Source: Bordetella sp. 02P26C-1
GTDB lineage: Bacteria > Pseudomonadota > Gammaproteobacteria > Burkholderiales > Burkholderiaceae_B
Direction: 5' to 3'
DNA: 64,000 bases
NCBI RefSeq assembly: GCF_009763255.1
Contig: NZ_WSJB01000002.1
Location: forward strand, 62,001-126,000
Shown: positions 42,793 to 51,890 of the stretch, one piece after another
Position numbering within the stretch: position 1 is the stretch's first letter
Layout of the letters: each line of letters starts with the position of its first letter
The notes under the pieces: generated by a model
The model's input: the letters and a program-made list of their open reading frames with translations, nothing else
Told to the model about the DNA's origin: nothing
The model's database searches: none
Program-made: the position numbers and the translations under genes

Positions 42793-43950
42793 TCAACGCG
42801 AAAAATGATCGGGGTTGTCCAGGCAGCTTGCATCGACCTCCGATAAGTGGCGAATACCCATCAGCGCCATACAAACCTCGAGTTCGTTTCTGAGTATGGT
42901 GAATAGCGTATCCAGTCCTTTTGGCCCGTCGACGGCCAAGGCGTATACATAGGGCCGACCCATCATGCAAAAATCCGCGCCCAGGGCGAGCGCGCGGATG
43001 ATGTCCTGCCCGCTGCGAATGCCGCCATCGAGCAGGACAGGGACTTGACGATTGACCGCCGTGGCGATGGAACGCAGGCTGGAGATCGTAGAGCGCGCGC
43101 CATCGAGTTGACGGCCACCGTGATTCGACACAATCACCGCGTCGCAGCCGCTATCAATGGCGTGACGGGCGTCGTCTGAATTCAACACGCCTTTGACGAT
43201 GAGCTTGCCTTTCCAGAGCCTTCTGACCCAGCTCACATCCGCCCAACTCAGCGACGGGTCATATTGGGACGCGCACCATTGCGCCAGCCCCATCAATTTT
43301 GAGTCCTTAGCCGACGCCATGTCGGTCAGATTTCCGAAGGACTTGCTCTTGGCGCGCAGTTGCCGCCGCCACCAGCGATGGCGCCGCATGACGTCCAGCA
43401 TATGCGTGCCGGAAAAACGCAGCGGCACACTCAACCCGTTCTTGATGTCACGATGCCGTTGTCCCGAAATCGGTAAGTCTACGGTCAGCACCAATGCGGA
43501 ACACCCGGCTTGCTCTGCGCGCTGAATCAGAGACTCGGTGAACGCGCGGTCCTTCATGACGTACAACTGAAACCAGAATGGCCGCTCGGTACTTTCGCGC
43601 AGCTGTTCAAGAGAACATATCGACAGCGTGCTCAAGGTGAAAGGGACGTTCCAATTTTCGGCGGCGGCCAAGCCGACAACCTCTCCGTCGGGATAATAAA
43701 ACCCGCCCATTCCAATGGGTGAGATGCCTACCGGCAGGTCATACGCATGACCCAAAACGGTCCTGCCCAGGCGTTTACCCGAGGTATCCACCATCACGCG
43801 TTGACGAAGATGTAGCGAGTCGAAGTCCGACTCGTTGCGCCGTAACGTGGCCTCGTCATAAGAGCCGCCATCGACGAAATCGAACAGCATACGTGGAAGA
43901 ATGCGCTTCGACTGCTGGCGAAGGTCTTCAACGTTGGTAAAGATCGTCAT
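42793..43950 (-). CDS. FMN-dependent 2-hydroxyacid oxidase/dehydrogenase (LldD/mandelate type)
   Basis: The product has 385 residues, a TIM barrel with the catalytic His in VSNHGGRQLDG (about 271-281), WFQLYVMKDR and DGGIRSGQDI for FMN binding. Membrane-type loop residues (RRHRWWRRQLRAK) suggest peripheral attachment, as in L-lactate or mandelate dehydrogenase. The tyrosine that normally contacts the substrate carboxylate in the motif YxxGG is phenylalanine here (F25 in LFDFVDGG). It is the first gene of the leftward operon with the crotonase and CoA-transferase and would oxidise a 2-hydroxyacid to a 2-oxoacid. Confidence 0.93.
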   Translation of the reverse strand: MTIFTNVEDLRQQSKRILPRMLFDFVDGGSYDEATLRRNESDFDSLHLRQRVMVDTSGKRLGRTVLGHAYDLPVGISPIGMGGFYYPDGEVVGLAAAENWNVPFTLSTLSICSLEQLRESTERPFWFQLYVMKDRAFTESLIQRAEQAGCSALVLTVDLPISGQRHRDIKNGLSVPLRFSGTHMLDVMRRHRWWRRQLRAKSKSFGNLTDMASAKDSKLMGLAQWCASQYDPSLSWADVSWVRRLWKGKLIVKGVLNSDDARHAIDSGCDAVIVSNHGGRQLDGARSTISSLRSIATAVNRQVPVLLDGGIRSGQDIIRALALGADFCMMGRPYVYALAVDGPKGLDTLFTILRNELEVCMALMGIRHLSEVDASCLDNPDHFSR

Positions 43951-44272
43951 CTATGTTGCTCGCAGAGCTGCATCATGCAGTGTTGTCCCGATTCCGCATG
44001 GTTGACCTCAAAACAGCGGCCACCGCGGTCATTGTTAGTATGGGCAGTCTACAAGTGGGCCTGATCGCGATCAAACGACATTTTCTTGTGTCGACCGGCA
44101 AAAAAACTAGAAACCTCCCGGCAGGCGTAAGCAGGGGCGCACTGTTATTTTTTCTTATCTCGCTGCCAAGAAAAAATCAATTGTTGCTGTGAGCCCCTGT
44201 CGTTAGACTCAAGCCCGTATCTACGCTCTGCTTTTCAAAACTATTCTAACTAAGCATCTTTGGAGACAGCTT
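43951..44272. promoter_or_regulatory. Divergent promoter region with T-rich inverted repeat
   Basis: No gene is recognisable in these 322 bp. ATTTTTTCTT (44147-44156) and AAGAAAAAAT (44168-44177) form a 10-bp dyad with an 11-bp spacer, the CTT-N11-AAG spacing often seen in LysR-type sites. It lies about 95 bp upstream of the Bug start at 44273. The other end serves the leftward oxidase gene. Confidence 0.5.
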
Positions 44273-45259
44273 ATGTACAAAAGCAACGCCTTTTGCCGCA
44301 AAATTCTGTGCGGGGTGGCTTTCGCCGCTACGGTCTTTAGCACACCGACGTTTGCGGCAAACGACTATCCCAACAAGCCGATACGTATCCTCGTGGGTGC
44401 CTCCGCTGGCGGGGGCACCGATATTCTGGCGCGTGCGCTGGCCGAGAAATTCAGCCAGGCCCTCAAGCAGACCGTCGTGGTCGAGAACCGCCCCGGTGCT
44501 TCTCAAACCATCGCCGCGGATAACACCGCGCGCGCGAACCCCGACGGCTACACTTTGCTGGCGGCCACCAACACGAATCAGGCCATCGCTCCGCACATTC
44601 TGAAGCTTTCTTACGATCCACTCAAAGACATCAATGCCGTGGGCCTGATCGCCAAGGTGCCCCATGTGCTGGTAGTGGGAAAAAACTCACCGTACAAGTC
44701 GGTGCAGGACGTTGTCAACGCGATGAAAGCGGATCCGGGCAAGCTGACCTATGGTTCCTCGGGTATCGGCAGCACGCAGCACATTGCCGGCGAAGCCTTT
44801 AATCTGGCCACCGGCGCCAAGGCGACGCATGTCCCCTACAAGGGCAGTTCGCAGGCCCATGCGGACATTATTTCCGGTGAAGTCTCGATGATGTTCGATA
44901 CGACCTCGTCAGCCATGTCCCAGATCCGCGGCGGCACGTTGCGCCCGCTGGCGGTGCTTTCGCCCGAGCGCTCACCTGAGTTGCCCGACGTTCCGACCCT
45001 GGCGGAAAGCGGGATTAAAGGCGCCGATATGTACACCTGGTATGGGCTGTTCGTCACGGGTGGCACCGATCCAAAAATCGTCGAGCTCTTGAACAAGACG
45101 CTTAACGACGCGCTCGCCACGCCCGATATTCAGCAACGCTTAAAGAGCCTGGGCGGGGAAATTACCCCGATGAGCGCGGCCGACCTGGCAAAACTGAATA
45201 AAGAAGAATTCGAACGATTCGGCAAGCTGGCGAAAGAAGCGAATCTGCAAGCGCAGTAA
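44273..45259 (+). CDS. Bug/TctC-family solute-binding protein
   Basis: The product has 328 residues, preceded by TTTGGAGACAGCTT. The signal peptide ends VFSTPTFA. Loops GASAGGGTD and [17 protein letters not shown] are present; the bulky Pro of the first loop is Ala-Ser. It is monocistronic: a 14-bp stem terminator follows within 10 bases. It is divergent from the hydroxyacid oxidase - crotonase - CoA-transferase operon, which is the most likely user of its ligand. Confidence 0.93.
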   Translation: MYKSNAFCRKILCGVAFAATVFSTPTFAANDYPNKPIRILVGASAGGGTDILARALAEKFSQALKQTVVVENRPGASQTIAADNTARANPDGYTLLAATNTNQAIAPHILKLSYDPLKDINAVGLIAKVPHVLVVGKNSPYKSVQDVVNAMKADPGKLTYGSSGIGSTQHIAGEAFNLATGAKATHVPYKGSSQAHADIISGEVSMMFDTTSSAMSQIRGGTLRPLAVLSPERSPELPDVPTLAESGIKGADMYTWYGLFVTGGTDPKIVELLNKTLNDALATPDIQQRLKSLGGEITPMSAADLAKLNKEEFERFGKLAKEANLQAQ

Positions 45260-45265
45260 AGCCCG

Positions 45266-45303
45266 GCGATAAGGTCGCCCGCCCCATCTGGCGACCTTAT
45301 CGC
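45266..45303. terminator. Bidirectional terminator between convergent genes
   Basis: GCGATAAGGTCGCC (45266-45279) and GGCGACCTTATCGC (45290-45303) form a perfect 14-bp stem with a 10-nt loop. The stem lies exactly between the Bug stop (45259) and the convergent SDR stop (45316). There is no T-run, but the symmetry and position fit a shared terminator. Confidence 0.7.
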
Positions 45304-45315
45304 GAGCGGCGGCAA

Positions 45316-46071
45316 TCAGCCGCGGCCGATGTAGGGCATCTTGGTTGCCATGACAGTCATGAACTGGACGTTGGCATCAAGCGGAAGGCTGGCCATGTAC
45401 ACCACGGCGCGGGCCACATGCTCCACATCCATCACCGGCTCGGGCCGGATGGATCCATCGGCCTGCAACACGCCTTTGGCGATGGTGTCGGTCATCTCGC
45501 TGGCGGCGTTGCCAATGTCGATCTGACCGCAGGCAATGTCGTATTGGCGTCCATCCAGCGAGGTCGCTTTGGTCAGGCCGGTGATGGCATGTTTGGTCAC
45601 CGTATAGGACACGGCCTGAGGACGCGGCGCGTGCGCGGAAATCGAACCATTGTTGATGATTCGCCCACCGCGTGGCGTTTGGTCTTTCATCAACCGGAAC
45701 GCTTCCTGAGTGCATAGGAAGGCGCCCGTGAGATTGATGTCTACCGCGGATTGCCACTGTTGAACGCTGAGTTGCTCCAATGACATGGCTTCGATGAAGA
45801 CGCCCGCATTATTGAAGAGCAAATCCAGGCGGCCGAAATGCTGGCGAATCTCGTCAAACAGGTGCTTGACGGCAGTGGGATCGGCGATATCCGTCGGAAC
45901 GACCAGACAGCGCGTACCGTATGCCTGGCCTTCTTGCGCCGTGGCTTCCAGGGGTTCGCGGCGGCGTCCCGCCAGCGCCACGCAATATCCGTCACGCATC
46001 AAGGCCAACGCGATGCTTTTGCCGATGCCCGATCCGGCGCCCGTCACCAAGGCGAATTTCTCTCTACCCAT
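45316..46071 (-). CDS. Short-chain dehydrogenase/reductase
   Basis: The product has 251 residues from the ATG at 46071, preceded by AGGTTG; the longer frame to 46119 is not needed. TGAGSGIG at 10-17, NNAG at 87-90, S143 in [13 protein letters not shown]156 and K160 in YTVTK. The active site is complete. The end of the protein ([14 protein letters not shown]) is close to a group of catabolic SDRs. It is divergent from the acetaldehyde dehydrogenase - aldolase pair and may act in the same pathway, but no shared operator was found. Confidence 0.92.
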   Translation of the reverse strand: MGREKFALVTGAGSGIGKSIALALMRDGYCVALAGRRREPLEATAQEGQAYGTRCLVVPTDIADPTAVKHLFDEIRQHFGRLDLLFNNAGVFIEAMSLEQLSVQQWQSAVDINLTGAFLCTQEAFRLMKDQTPRGGRIINNGSISAHAPRPQAVSYTVTKHAITGLTKATSLDGRQYDIACGQIDIGNAASEMTDTIAKGVLQADGSIRPEPVMDVEHVARAVVYMASLPLDANVQFMTVMATKMPYIGRG

Positions 46072-46229
46072 TTTCAACCTTTGTTCATGATTATTTTCGT
46101 GATCACCCATGCATACCACGCGCCTTCTCGAAGGCGTGCCAACTATAGGGGAACTACATCCCTATATCAATATCGTCGAGAGAACACGCGTCGCGGATTG
46201 TCTGCTGAGCGTAACCGTGAGAGCCAACC

Positions 46230-47177
46230 ATGACACATACCAGACCCAAAGCCAAAGTCGCCATCATCGGCTCGGGAAATATTGGCACAGACTTGATGAT
46301 AAAAGTGCTGCGCCACGGCACTCACGTCGAAATGGGTGCACTAGTTGGCATCGACCCGCAATCCGATGGCCTCGCGCGCGCTCAACGGCTCGGCGTGCCC
46401 TGCACGGCGCAGGGCGTTGAGGGTCTGATGGACATGGAGGAATTCGCGGATATTCGTATCGCATTTGATGCGACTTCCGCTGGCGCGCATGCGCATCACA
46501 ACGCGCTGCTGCAAGCGCATGGCGTTCGGGTCATTGACCTGACACCGGCAGCGATTGGCCCGTATGTCATTCCCGCCCTGAACCTGGATGCGCAGCTGTC
46601 CGCATCGAACATCAACATGGTCACCTGCGGCGGCCAGGCGACGATTCCTATCGTTGCGGCGGTCTCGCAGGTGACAACCGTGCACTACGCCGAGATCGTC
46701 GCGTCGATCGCGAGCAAATCGGCGGGCCCGGGTACACGTGCCAATATCGACGAATTTACCGAGACGACCGCGAAGGCGATTGAAGCGCTGGGTGGCGCAC
46801 GGCGCGGCAAGGCCATCATTATTCTGAATCCCGCGGATCCTCCGCTCATCATGCGCGACACAATACTGATGCTGGCCGAGCCGGCTGATGAGGCCATCAT
46901 CGAGCGCAGCATCACCGATATGGTCGCCACCGTACAGGGCTACGTCCCTGGCTATCGGCTTAAACAACGCATTCAGTTCGAAACGCTCGGGCCGGGGCAG
47001 GCCATGAACATTCCGTCGCTAGGACTGCGCGAAGGCTTGAAGGTTTCAGTGTTCTTGGAGGTCGAGGGCGCGGCGCATTATCTGCCCGCCTACGCCGGGA
47101 ATCTCGACATCATGACGTCTGCAGCGCTCGCTTGTGCCGAGCGCATCGCCCAGAACCATCTCGCCCTTACCGCCTAG
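46230..47177 (+). CDS. mhpF: Acetaldehyde dehydrogenase (CoA-acylating)
   Basis: The product has 315 residues. NAD loop [18 protein letters not shown] (10-27) and catalytic C133 in [12 protein letters not shown] match BphJ/DmpF/MhpF. It converts acetaldehyde (or propanal), CoA and NAD+ to acyl-CoA. In known systems it forms a heterotetramer with the aldolase encoded just downstream (8-bp gap) and receives the aldehyde through a channel. Usually the pair ends a meta-cleavage pathway, but no extradiol dioxygenase or 2-hydroxypentadienoate hydratase is nearby. Confidence 0.94.
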   Translation: MTHTRPKAKVAIIGSGNIGTDLMIKVLRHGTHVEMGALVGIDPQSDGLARAQRLGVPCTAQGVEGLMDMEEFADIRIAFDATSAGAHAHHNALLQAHGVRVIDLTPAAIGPYVIPALNLDAQLSASNINMVTCGGQATIPIVAAVSQVTTVHYAEIVASIASKSAGPGTRANIDEFTETTAKAIEALGGARRGKAIIILNPADPPLIMRDTILMLAEPADEAIIERSITDMVATVQGYVPGYRLKQRIQFETLGPGQAMNIPSLGLREGLKVSVFLEVEGAAHYLPAYAGNLDIMTSAALACAERIAQNHLALTA

Positions 47178-47185
47178 GAATCAAG

Positions 47186-48199
47186 ATGAATGAGAAGCTC
47201 TTTATCTCCGATGTGACGTTGCGCGATGGCAGCCATGCTATACGCCATCAGTATTCGGTGGAAAATGTGCGGCAGATCGCGCGCGCCTTGGATCAGGCGG
47301 GTGTCGACAGCATCGAGATCGCTCACGGCGATGGGCTGGCGGGTTCCAGTTTCAATTACGGTTTCGGTGCGCATACGGACCTGGAATGGATCGAGGCCGC
47401 CGCCGCATCAGTGCAGCGAGCCCGCATCGCAACCCTGCTTATTCCTGGCATCGGTACCGTCCATGATTTGCGATCGGCCTACGACGCTGGCGCCCGCATG
47501 GTGCGCATCGCGACCCATTGCACCGAGGCCGATGTCGCCCGGCAGCACATCGCTGCCGCACGGGATCTGGGCATGGACACGGCAGGGTTTCTGATGATGA
47601 GCCATATGACCGAGCCCCGGCACCTCGCACAACAGGCCAAATTGATGGAGAGCTACGGCGCGACCTGCGTGTACGTGGTGGACTCCGGCGGGGCGCTTGG
47701 CATGCAGGACGTACGCGATCGCTTTCGCGCGTTGAAGGACGTACTGAATCCGGCGACGCTGACGGGGATGCACGCGCACCATAACTTATCGTTAGGCGTG
47801 GCAAACTCTATCGTGGCGGTCGAAGAGGGCTGCGACCGTATCGACGCCAGCCTCGCCGGGATGGGAGCGGGGGCGGGCAATGCGCCGCTGGAGGTATTTA
47901 TCGCTGCAGCCAACCGCCTGGGCTGGAATCACGGTTGCGATGTACGGCTGTTGATGGACGCGGCCGATGACATCGTGCGCCCACTGCAGGACCGTGCAGT
48001 CCGCGTCGATCGGGAAACCCTGGCCCTGGGCTACGCCGGCGTCTATTCGAGTTTCCTCCGGCATGCCGAAGCTGCCGCGCAGCGCTACGGACTCAACACC
48101 GTGGATATTTTGCTCGAGCTCGGGCGCCGAAAGATGGTGGGGGGCCAAGAGGACATGATCGTCGACGTTGCCCTTGACCTGAAACAAGCAACACAATAA
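47186..48199 (+). CDS. mhpE: 4-hydroxy-2-oxovalerate aldolase
   Basis: The product has 337 residues from the ATG at 47186 (AGGAATCAAG before it). The catalytic set is visible: R13, D14 and H17 in [12 protein letters not shown], metal-binding H196/H198 in [11 protein letters not shown], and the C-terminal DmpG communication domain with [16 protein letters not shown]. It cleaves 4-hydroxy-2-oxoacids to pyruvate and an aldehyde that passes to the acylating dehydrogenase encoded upstream. The gene pair is complete. A 260-bp gap separates it from the DctP-type receptor. Confidence 0.94.
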   Translation: MNEKLFISDVTLRDGSHAIRHQYSVENVRQIARALDQAGVDSIEIAHGDGLAGSSFNYGFGAHTDLEWIEAAAASVQRARIATLLIPGIGTVHDLRSAYDAGARMVRIATHCTEADVARQHIAAARDLGMDTAGFLMMSHMTEPRHLAQQAKLMESYGATCVYVVDSGGALGMQDVRDRFRALKDVLNPATLTGMHAHHNLSLGVANSIVAVEEGCDRIDASLAGMGAGAGNAPLEVFIAAANRLGWNHGCDVRLLMDAADDIVRPLQDRAVRVDRETLALGYAGVYSSFLRHAEAAAQRYGLNTVDILLELGRRKMVGGQEDMIVDVALDLKQATQ

Positions 48200-48460
48200 G
48201 TCCCGCGTATTCCTGTCGGGCTCAGGCCGGTGGATATCCGCTCTAAAAAATTACTCAGCGGTTCTTCAAGTTATTTTCGCTTGTGAGGGTGGTGGGCGGC
48301 CTCTTACACTGCTGAGTCCGGTTCGAATCGCTCTGCCTCGTCGGGTGATTTGGATACGAATAAATATAAAACACCACGAACCGCGCCGACATGGAACGAT
48401 TCCACCGATCGCTTCTCCGCATCGCGCGCAAGACCTAAATCAAAACGTCAGGAGACAACA

Positions 48461-49447
48461 ATGAAGACCAAGCTTTCGATCCTCGCGATGGCAGCCATCA
48501 TGGCGCTAGGCTGCGGCTTTGCCACCGTGCAAGCCAAGACCGTCAAGATGCGCATGGGTCATACGCTGCCGGAGACTGATTCGCAAAACTTGGCCGCGAT
48601 TGAATTCGCCAAAAAGGTCAAGGAGCGTACGAACGGCGAAGTCGACATCAAGGTCTTTCCGAACAGCGTTCTGGGCAATGATGGCGCCCTGGTGCAGGGG
48701 GTGCGCAGCGGCACGATTGATATCGGTGTGACGGGCAACCCTTTTCTGACGGGCGTGTCGGCCAATTTGAACGTTCTGGACCTGCCGTATCTATTCGATA
48801 ATGAACAGCAAGCGTACAAGGTCCTCGACGGCAAGATTGGACGCGGATTGCTCGACGAACTCGGCCAGTATCAGCTCAAGGGCCTGGCGTTTTGGGAAAT
48901 CGGTTTTCGCAGCCTGGCCAACAGCAAACTACCGGTCAACAGCGCATCGGATATTGCCGGGCTGAAGGTCCGTACGACGCCCAATCCTGCGCACATTCTG
49001 GCGTTCCAGGCCTTGGGGGCGAATCCGCAGCCTCTGGCCTACGGTGAAGTCTTCCCGGCCCTGGAAACCAAAGCGGTTGATGGACATGAGAACCCACCGA
49101 CCCTGATGCTGGCTTCGAAGATGTACGAGGTGCAAAAGTACCTGTCGCTGACGCGTCATGCCTATACGGCTGGCCTGCTATTCATGAACAAACGCAAGTT
49201 CGATAGCTTGACCCCCGAGCAACAGCAGATTGTCATGGAAGAAGCTGCCGCCGCCGCGACCTTTCAGCGTGAGCTGAACGCCAAAAATCAAGAGACTGCA
49301 CTGGCCGAACTGAAAAAACAGGGGATGCAGATCAACGAGTCGCCCGACGTTGAAAGCATTAAAAAGGTGGTGCAACAGCCGGTACGCGATGCCTTCGCCG
49401 CCAAATATGGCGACTCTCTGCTCAAAGCGATTGACGAACAACAGTAA
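48461..49447 (+). CDS. TRAP-transporter DctP-type solute receptor
   Basis: The product has 328 residues from the ATG at 48461, preceded by AGGAGACAACA. The signal peptide is MKTKLSILAMAAIMALGCGFATVQA. The DctP fold is shown by MGHTLPETDSQNLAAIEFAKKV, the ligand-carboxylate arginine in GLKVRTTPNPAH, and FFPALETKAVDGHENP-like EVFPALETKAVDGHENPP. No DctQ or DctM gene is present before or after, so the receptor must use membrane subunits encoded elsewhere. The paralogous amidohydrolase follows 17 bp downstream. Confidence 0.93.
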   Translation: MKTKLSILAMAAIMALGCGFATVQAKTVKMRMGHTLPETDSQNLAAIEFAKKVKERTNGEVDIKVFPNSVLGNDGALVQGVRSGTIDIGVTGNPFLTGVSANLNVLDLPYLFDNEQQAYKVLDGKIGRGLLDELGQYQLKGLAFWEIGFRSLANSKLPVNSASDIAGLKVRTTPNPAHILAFQALGANPQPLAYGEVFPALETKAVDGHENPPTLMLASKMYEVQKYLSLTRHAYTAGLLFMNKRKFDSLTPEQQQIVMEEAAAAATFQRELNAKNQETALAELKKQGMQINESPDVESIKKVVQQPVRDAFAAKYGDSLLKAIDEQQ

Positions 49448-49464
49448 TCATAGGGAACGAACCA

Positions 49465-50385
49465 GTGCATTCCAAGCCACTGCCCAACGCCATCGTAGAT
49501 GCTCATCATCACTTGTGGCGTCTGGACCAGGGACATTATCCCTGGCTGCAAGATGAATACGATGCCAACGCGTTTTTTCTGGGCGACTATGCGCGTATGT
49601 GTCACGATTTCGGTCCGCCCGAGTACCGGCGCCGGACGCAGTCATTGCCCATCCGCGCGACGGTACACGTCGAGGCGGAACGGGCGCGTGACGAGGCGCT
49701 TGCCGAAACGGCGTGGCTGCATGAGCTGAACTCGCAAACCGGTATGCCCAATGCTGTCGTGGCTTATGCCGATTTTGGCTCGCCGGACGTGGCATCGGCG
49801 TTGGAGCAGCAGTCTGCCTACCCGCTGGTTCGCGGAATACGCTGTAAGCCTAAAACGAGTGCAAGCCCCACAAGCAGCGTGCGCAACCAACCCGGCACGA
49901 TGCAGGACGAGCGTTGGTTACGCGGTCTGGCCCTGCTGGAACGCTATGGCTTGTCCTGGGATTTGCGCGTTCCATTCTGGCACTTGAGCGAGGCCGCCGA
50001 TGTCGCTGCCCAGTTTCCGTCCCTGCCCATCGTGCTGAACCATCTTGGTTTGCCGTGGGATCGGTCGGAAGAGGGCATCGCGGCGTGGCGACGCGGCATG
50101 GAGGCCTTGGCGCGCCATGAACAGGTGTACGTGAAGCTTTCAGAAATGGGCCTGCGCGACGCTGCCTGGAACACGGCGGAAAACGCCCGGCTGATTCGCG
50201 ATACCGTCAGCATCTTTGGCTGGCAACGCTGTATGTTCGCCAGCAATTTGCCGGTGTCTGGCTTGAATGTAGACATGCCAACATTGATCGATACGGTGAG
50301 CTTGGGTGTCGAAGATCTGTCTGAGGCGCAAAAACAGGCGATCTGGCACGACAACGCCGTACGCTTTTATCGCATCGCCGTTTAA
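49465..50385 (+). CDS. Amidohydrolase-2 family protein (COG3618-like)
   Basis: The product has 306 residues, paralogous to the protein at 35533-36444. Shared landmarks are VDAHHHLW (H14-H16), PNAVVAYADF, YPLVRGIR, LNHLGLPWDRSE (H193) and MFASNLPVSG with N261 instead of the usual catalytic Asp. It follows the DctP receptor and precedes the SAF-domain oxidoreductase, suggesting that it opens a lactone or hydrolyses an imported cyclic compound before oxidation. Confidence 0.9.
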   Translation: MHSKPLPNAIVDAHHHLWRLDQGHYPWLQDEYDANAFFLGDYARMCHDFGPPEYRRRTQSLPIRATVHVEAERARDEALAETAWLHELNSQTGMPNAVVAYADFGSPDVASALEQQSAYPLVRGIRCKPKTSASPTSSVRNQPGTMQDERWLRGLALLERYGLSWDLRVPFWHLSEAADVAAQFPSLPIVLNHLGLPWDRSEEGIAAWRRGMEALARHEQVYVKLSEMGLRDAAWNTAENARLIRDTVSIFGWQRCMFASNLPVSGLNVDMPTLIDTVSLGVEDLSEAQKQAIWHDNAVRFYRIAV

Positions 50386-50460
50386 TCCAGCCCATGCACC
50401 TGCTGCGCGCTCGCGACCTGAACGATGGTGCGGCGCGCGCAACTCCCTCGTCGGCAACTC

Positions 50461-51864
50461 ATGAACTTTCATCAGTATTTTTCTCAAGTTAAACATCCTG
50501 TCCAATGCTGCGTGGTGGGCAGCGGAGGGTTTGGCCGCAGCTTTCTCGCACAGAGTTTGCGCGTGCCATTGATGGACTGCCGCATCGCGGTGGACATTGA
50601 TGCCGCCATCTCGGTGCAAGCCATGCAGGCAGTCGGTATCGCGCCGGACCGAATCAAGATATGCGAGACCCCCGAAGCAGCGCGCAAGGCCTGGGAAGAG
50701 GGGGCTTTCATCGCGACCTCCCGCTTAGACACGGTGGCTGGGCTGCCCTTAGACATCGTGGTGGAAGCCACGGGCAATCCTGAAGCAGGCGCCCGACACG
50801 CACAAATCGCCTTGGACGCGGGATTGCATCTGGCCCTGGTGTCCAAAGAGGTTGATAGTGTCATCGGTCCCGCTCTCGCGCACGAGGCGCGCGGCAAGCA
50901 GCGTGTAGTGACGCCGGTCGATGGCGATCAGCCCAGCCTGTTGATCGGCTTGATCACGTGGGCCGAGGTCCTGGGGTTGGAGATCATTTGTGCGGGCAAG
51001 GCCAGCGAATACGATTTTGTGTTTGATCCTCAGACGGGCGACCTCACCAGCAATGGGGTGACCATCGCTGCTCCCGAGCTCGCGTCATATTGGTCGGTCC
51101 CCGCGGGCCATGCACAAGCGACTGTCGAGGCACGAGCCCACATCGCACGCGAACTACCACAGCGCACCGTGCCGGACTTCTGCGAGATGCTGGTGACAGC
51201 AAACTCGACGGGATTCAAGCCCGATCTGCCCGACATGCACGCGCCGATCTTGCGCACGGCCGAACTGCCGGAGGTCCTGCGGTTACGCAGCGAAGGCGGG
51301 ATCTTGGAGAACAGCGGCACGCTTGAAGTCTTTCATTGTCTGCGACGGCCCGACGAAATCAGCTTTGCCGGCGGGGTCTTTGTCGTCGTGCGCTGTCATG
51401 ACGAACCGAGCTGGGAACTGCTGGCAGGCAAGGGCCATGTGGTCAGCGCCGACCGCCGGACGGCATTGATCTTTCTGTCGCGCCACCTGCTCGGCCTGGA
51501 AGCTGCGACCAGCATTATCGAAGCCGCGGGCATGGGCATATCCAGTGGCAGTGCCGCGCCGCGCCCGGTGCTCGATCTGGTGGCGCGTACCACCGAGGAT
51601 TTCCCTGCCGGCAAGGTGCTCACCATGGGCGGGCATCACCACACGATCGACAGCGTCACGCCCATGCTCGTCGATGCGGCGCCATTGGGAGATCGTACGC
51701 CCGTGCCGTTTTATCTGATGGCCAATCAAACCCTGCGTCGCGCTGTCAAGAAAGGCGAGGTGATTTGTTTTGGTGACCTCGAGATTGCGCCGGACTCTGC
51801 GCTGCTCCGGATTCGCCAGCGCCAGGACGCGATCTTCTTCGGTGACGACGCGCCCGCGCGATAG
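50461..51864 (+). CDS. SAF-domain NAD(P)-binding oxidoreductase (homoserine-dehydrogenase-like)
   Basis: The product has 467 residues from the ATG at 50461; a longer frame to 50425 lacks a good ribosome site. An N-terminal Rossmann domain (CCVVGSGGFGRSFLAQSL, then DIVVEATGNPEAGARHA) is followed by a dehydrogenase-like catalytic region and a C-terminal SAF domain (about 400-460, PLGDRTPVPFYLMANQTLRRAVKKGEVI split over its hairpin). Similar proteins occur in sugar-acid and branched-sugar pathways, but their substrate is mostly unproven. It is the last gene of the rightward run and convergent with the FAH-family gene. Confidence 0.85.
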   Translation: MNFHQYFSQVKHPVQCCVVGSGGFGRSFLAQSLRVPLMDCRIAVDIDAAISVQAMQAVGIAPDRIKICETPEAARKAWEEGAFIATSRLDTVAGLPLDIVVEATGNPEAGARHAQIALDAGLHLALVSKEVDSVIGPALAHEARGKQRVVTPVDGDQPSLLIGLITWAEVLGLEIICAGKASEYDFVFDPQTGDLTSNGVTIAAPELASYWSVPAGHAQATVEARAHIARELPQRTVPDFCEMLVTANSTGFKPDLPDMHAPILRTAELPEVLRLRSEGGILENSGTLEVFHCLRRPDEISFAGGVFVVVRCHDEPSWELLAGKGHVVSADRRTALIFLSRHLLGLEAATSIIEAAGMGISSGSAAPRPVLDLVARTTEDFPAGKVLTMGGHHHTIDSVTPMLVDAAPLGDRTPVPFYLMANQTLRRAVKKGEVICFGDLEIAPDSALLRIRQRQDAIFFGDDAPAR

Positions 51865-51890
51865 CGCGGACGCGCATGCGCTCAGGGCGC

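Noticed and set aside
48311-48335. GGTTCGAATC resembling a tRNA T-arm
   Set aside because: The flanking bases do not pair as a T stem, and no acceptor, D or anticodon arm can be drawn around it.
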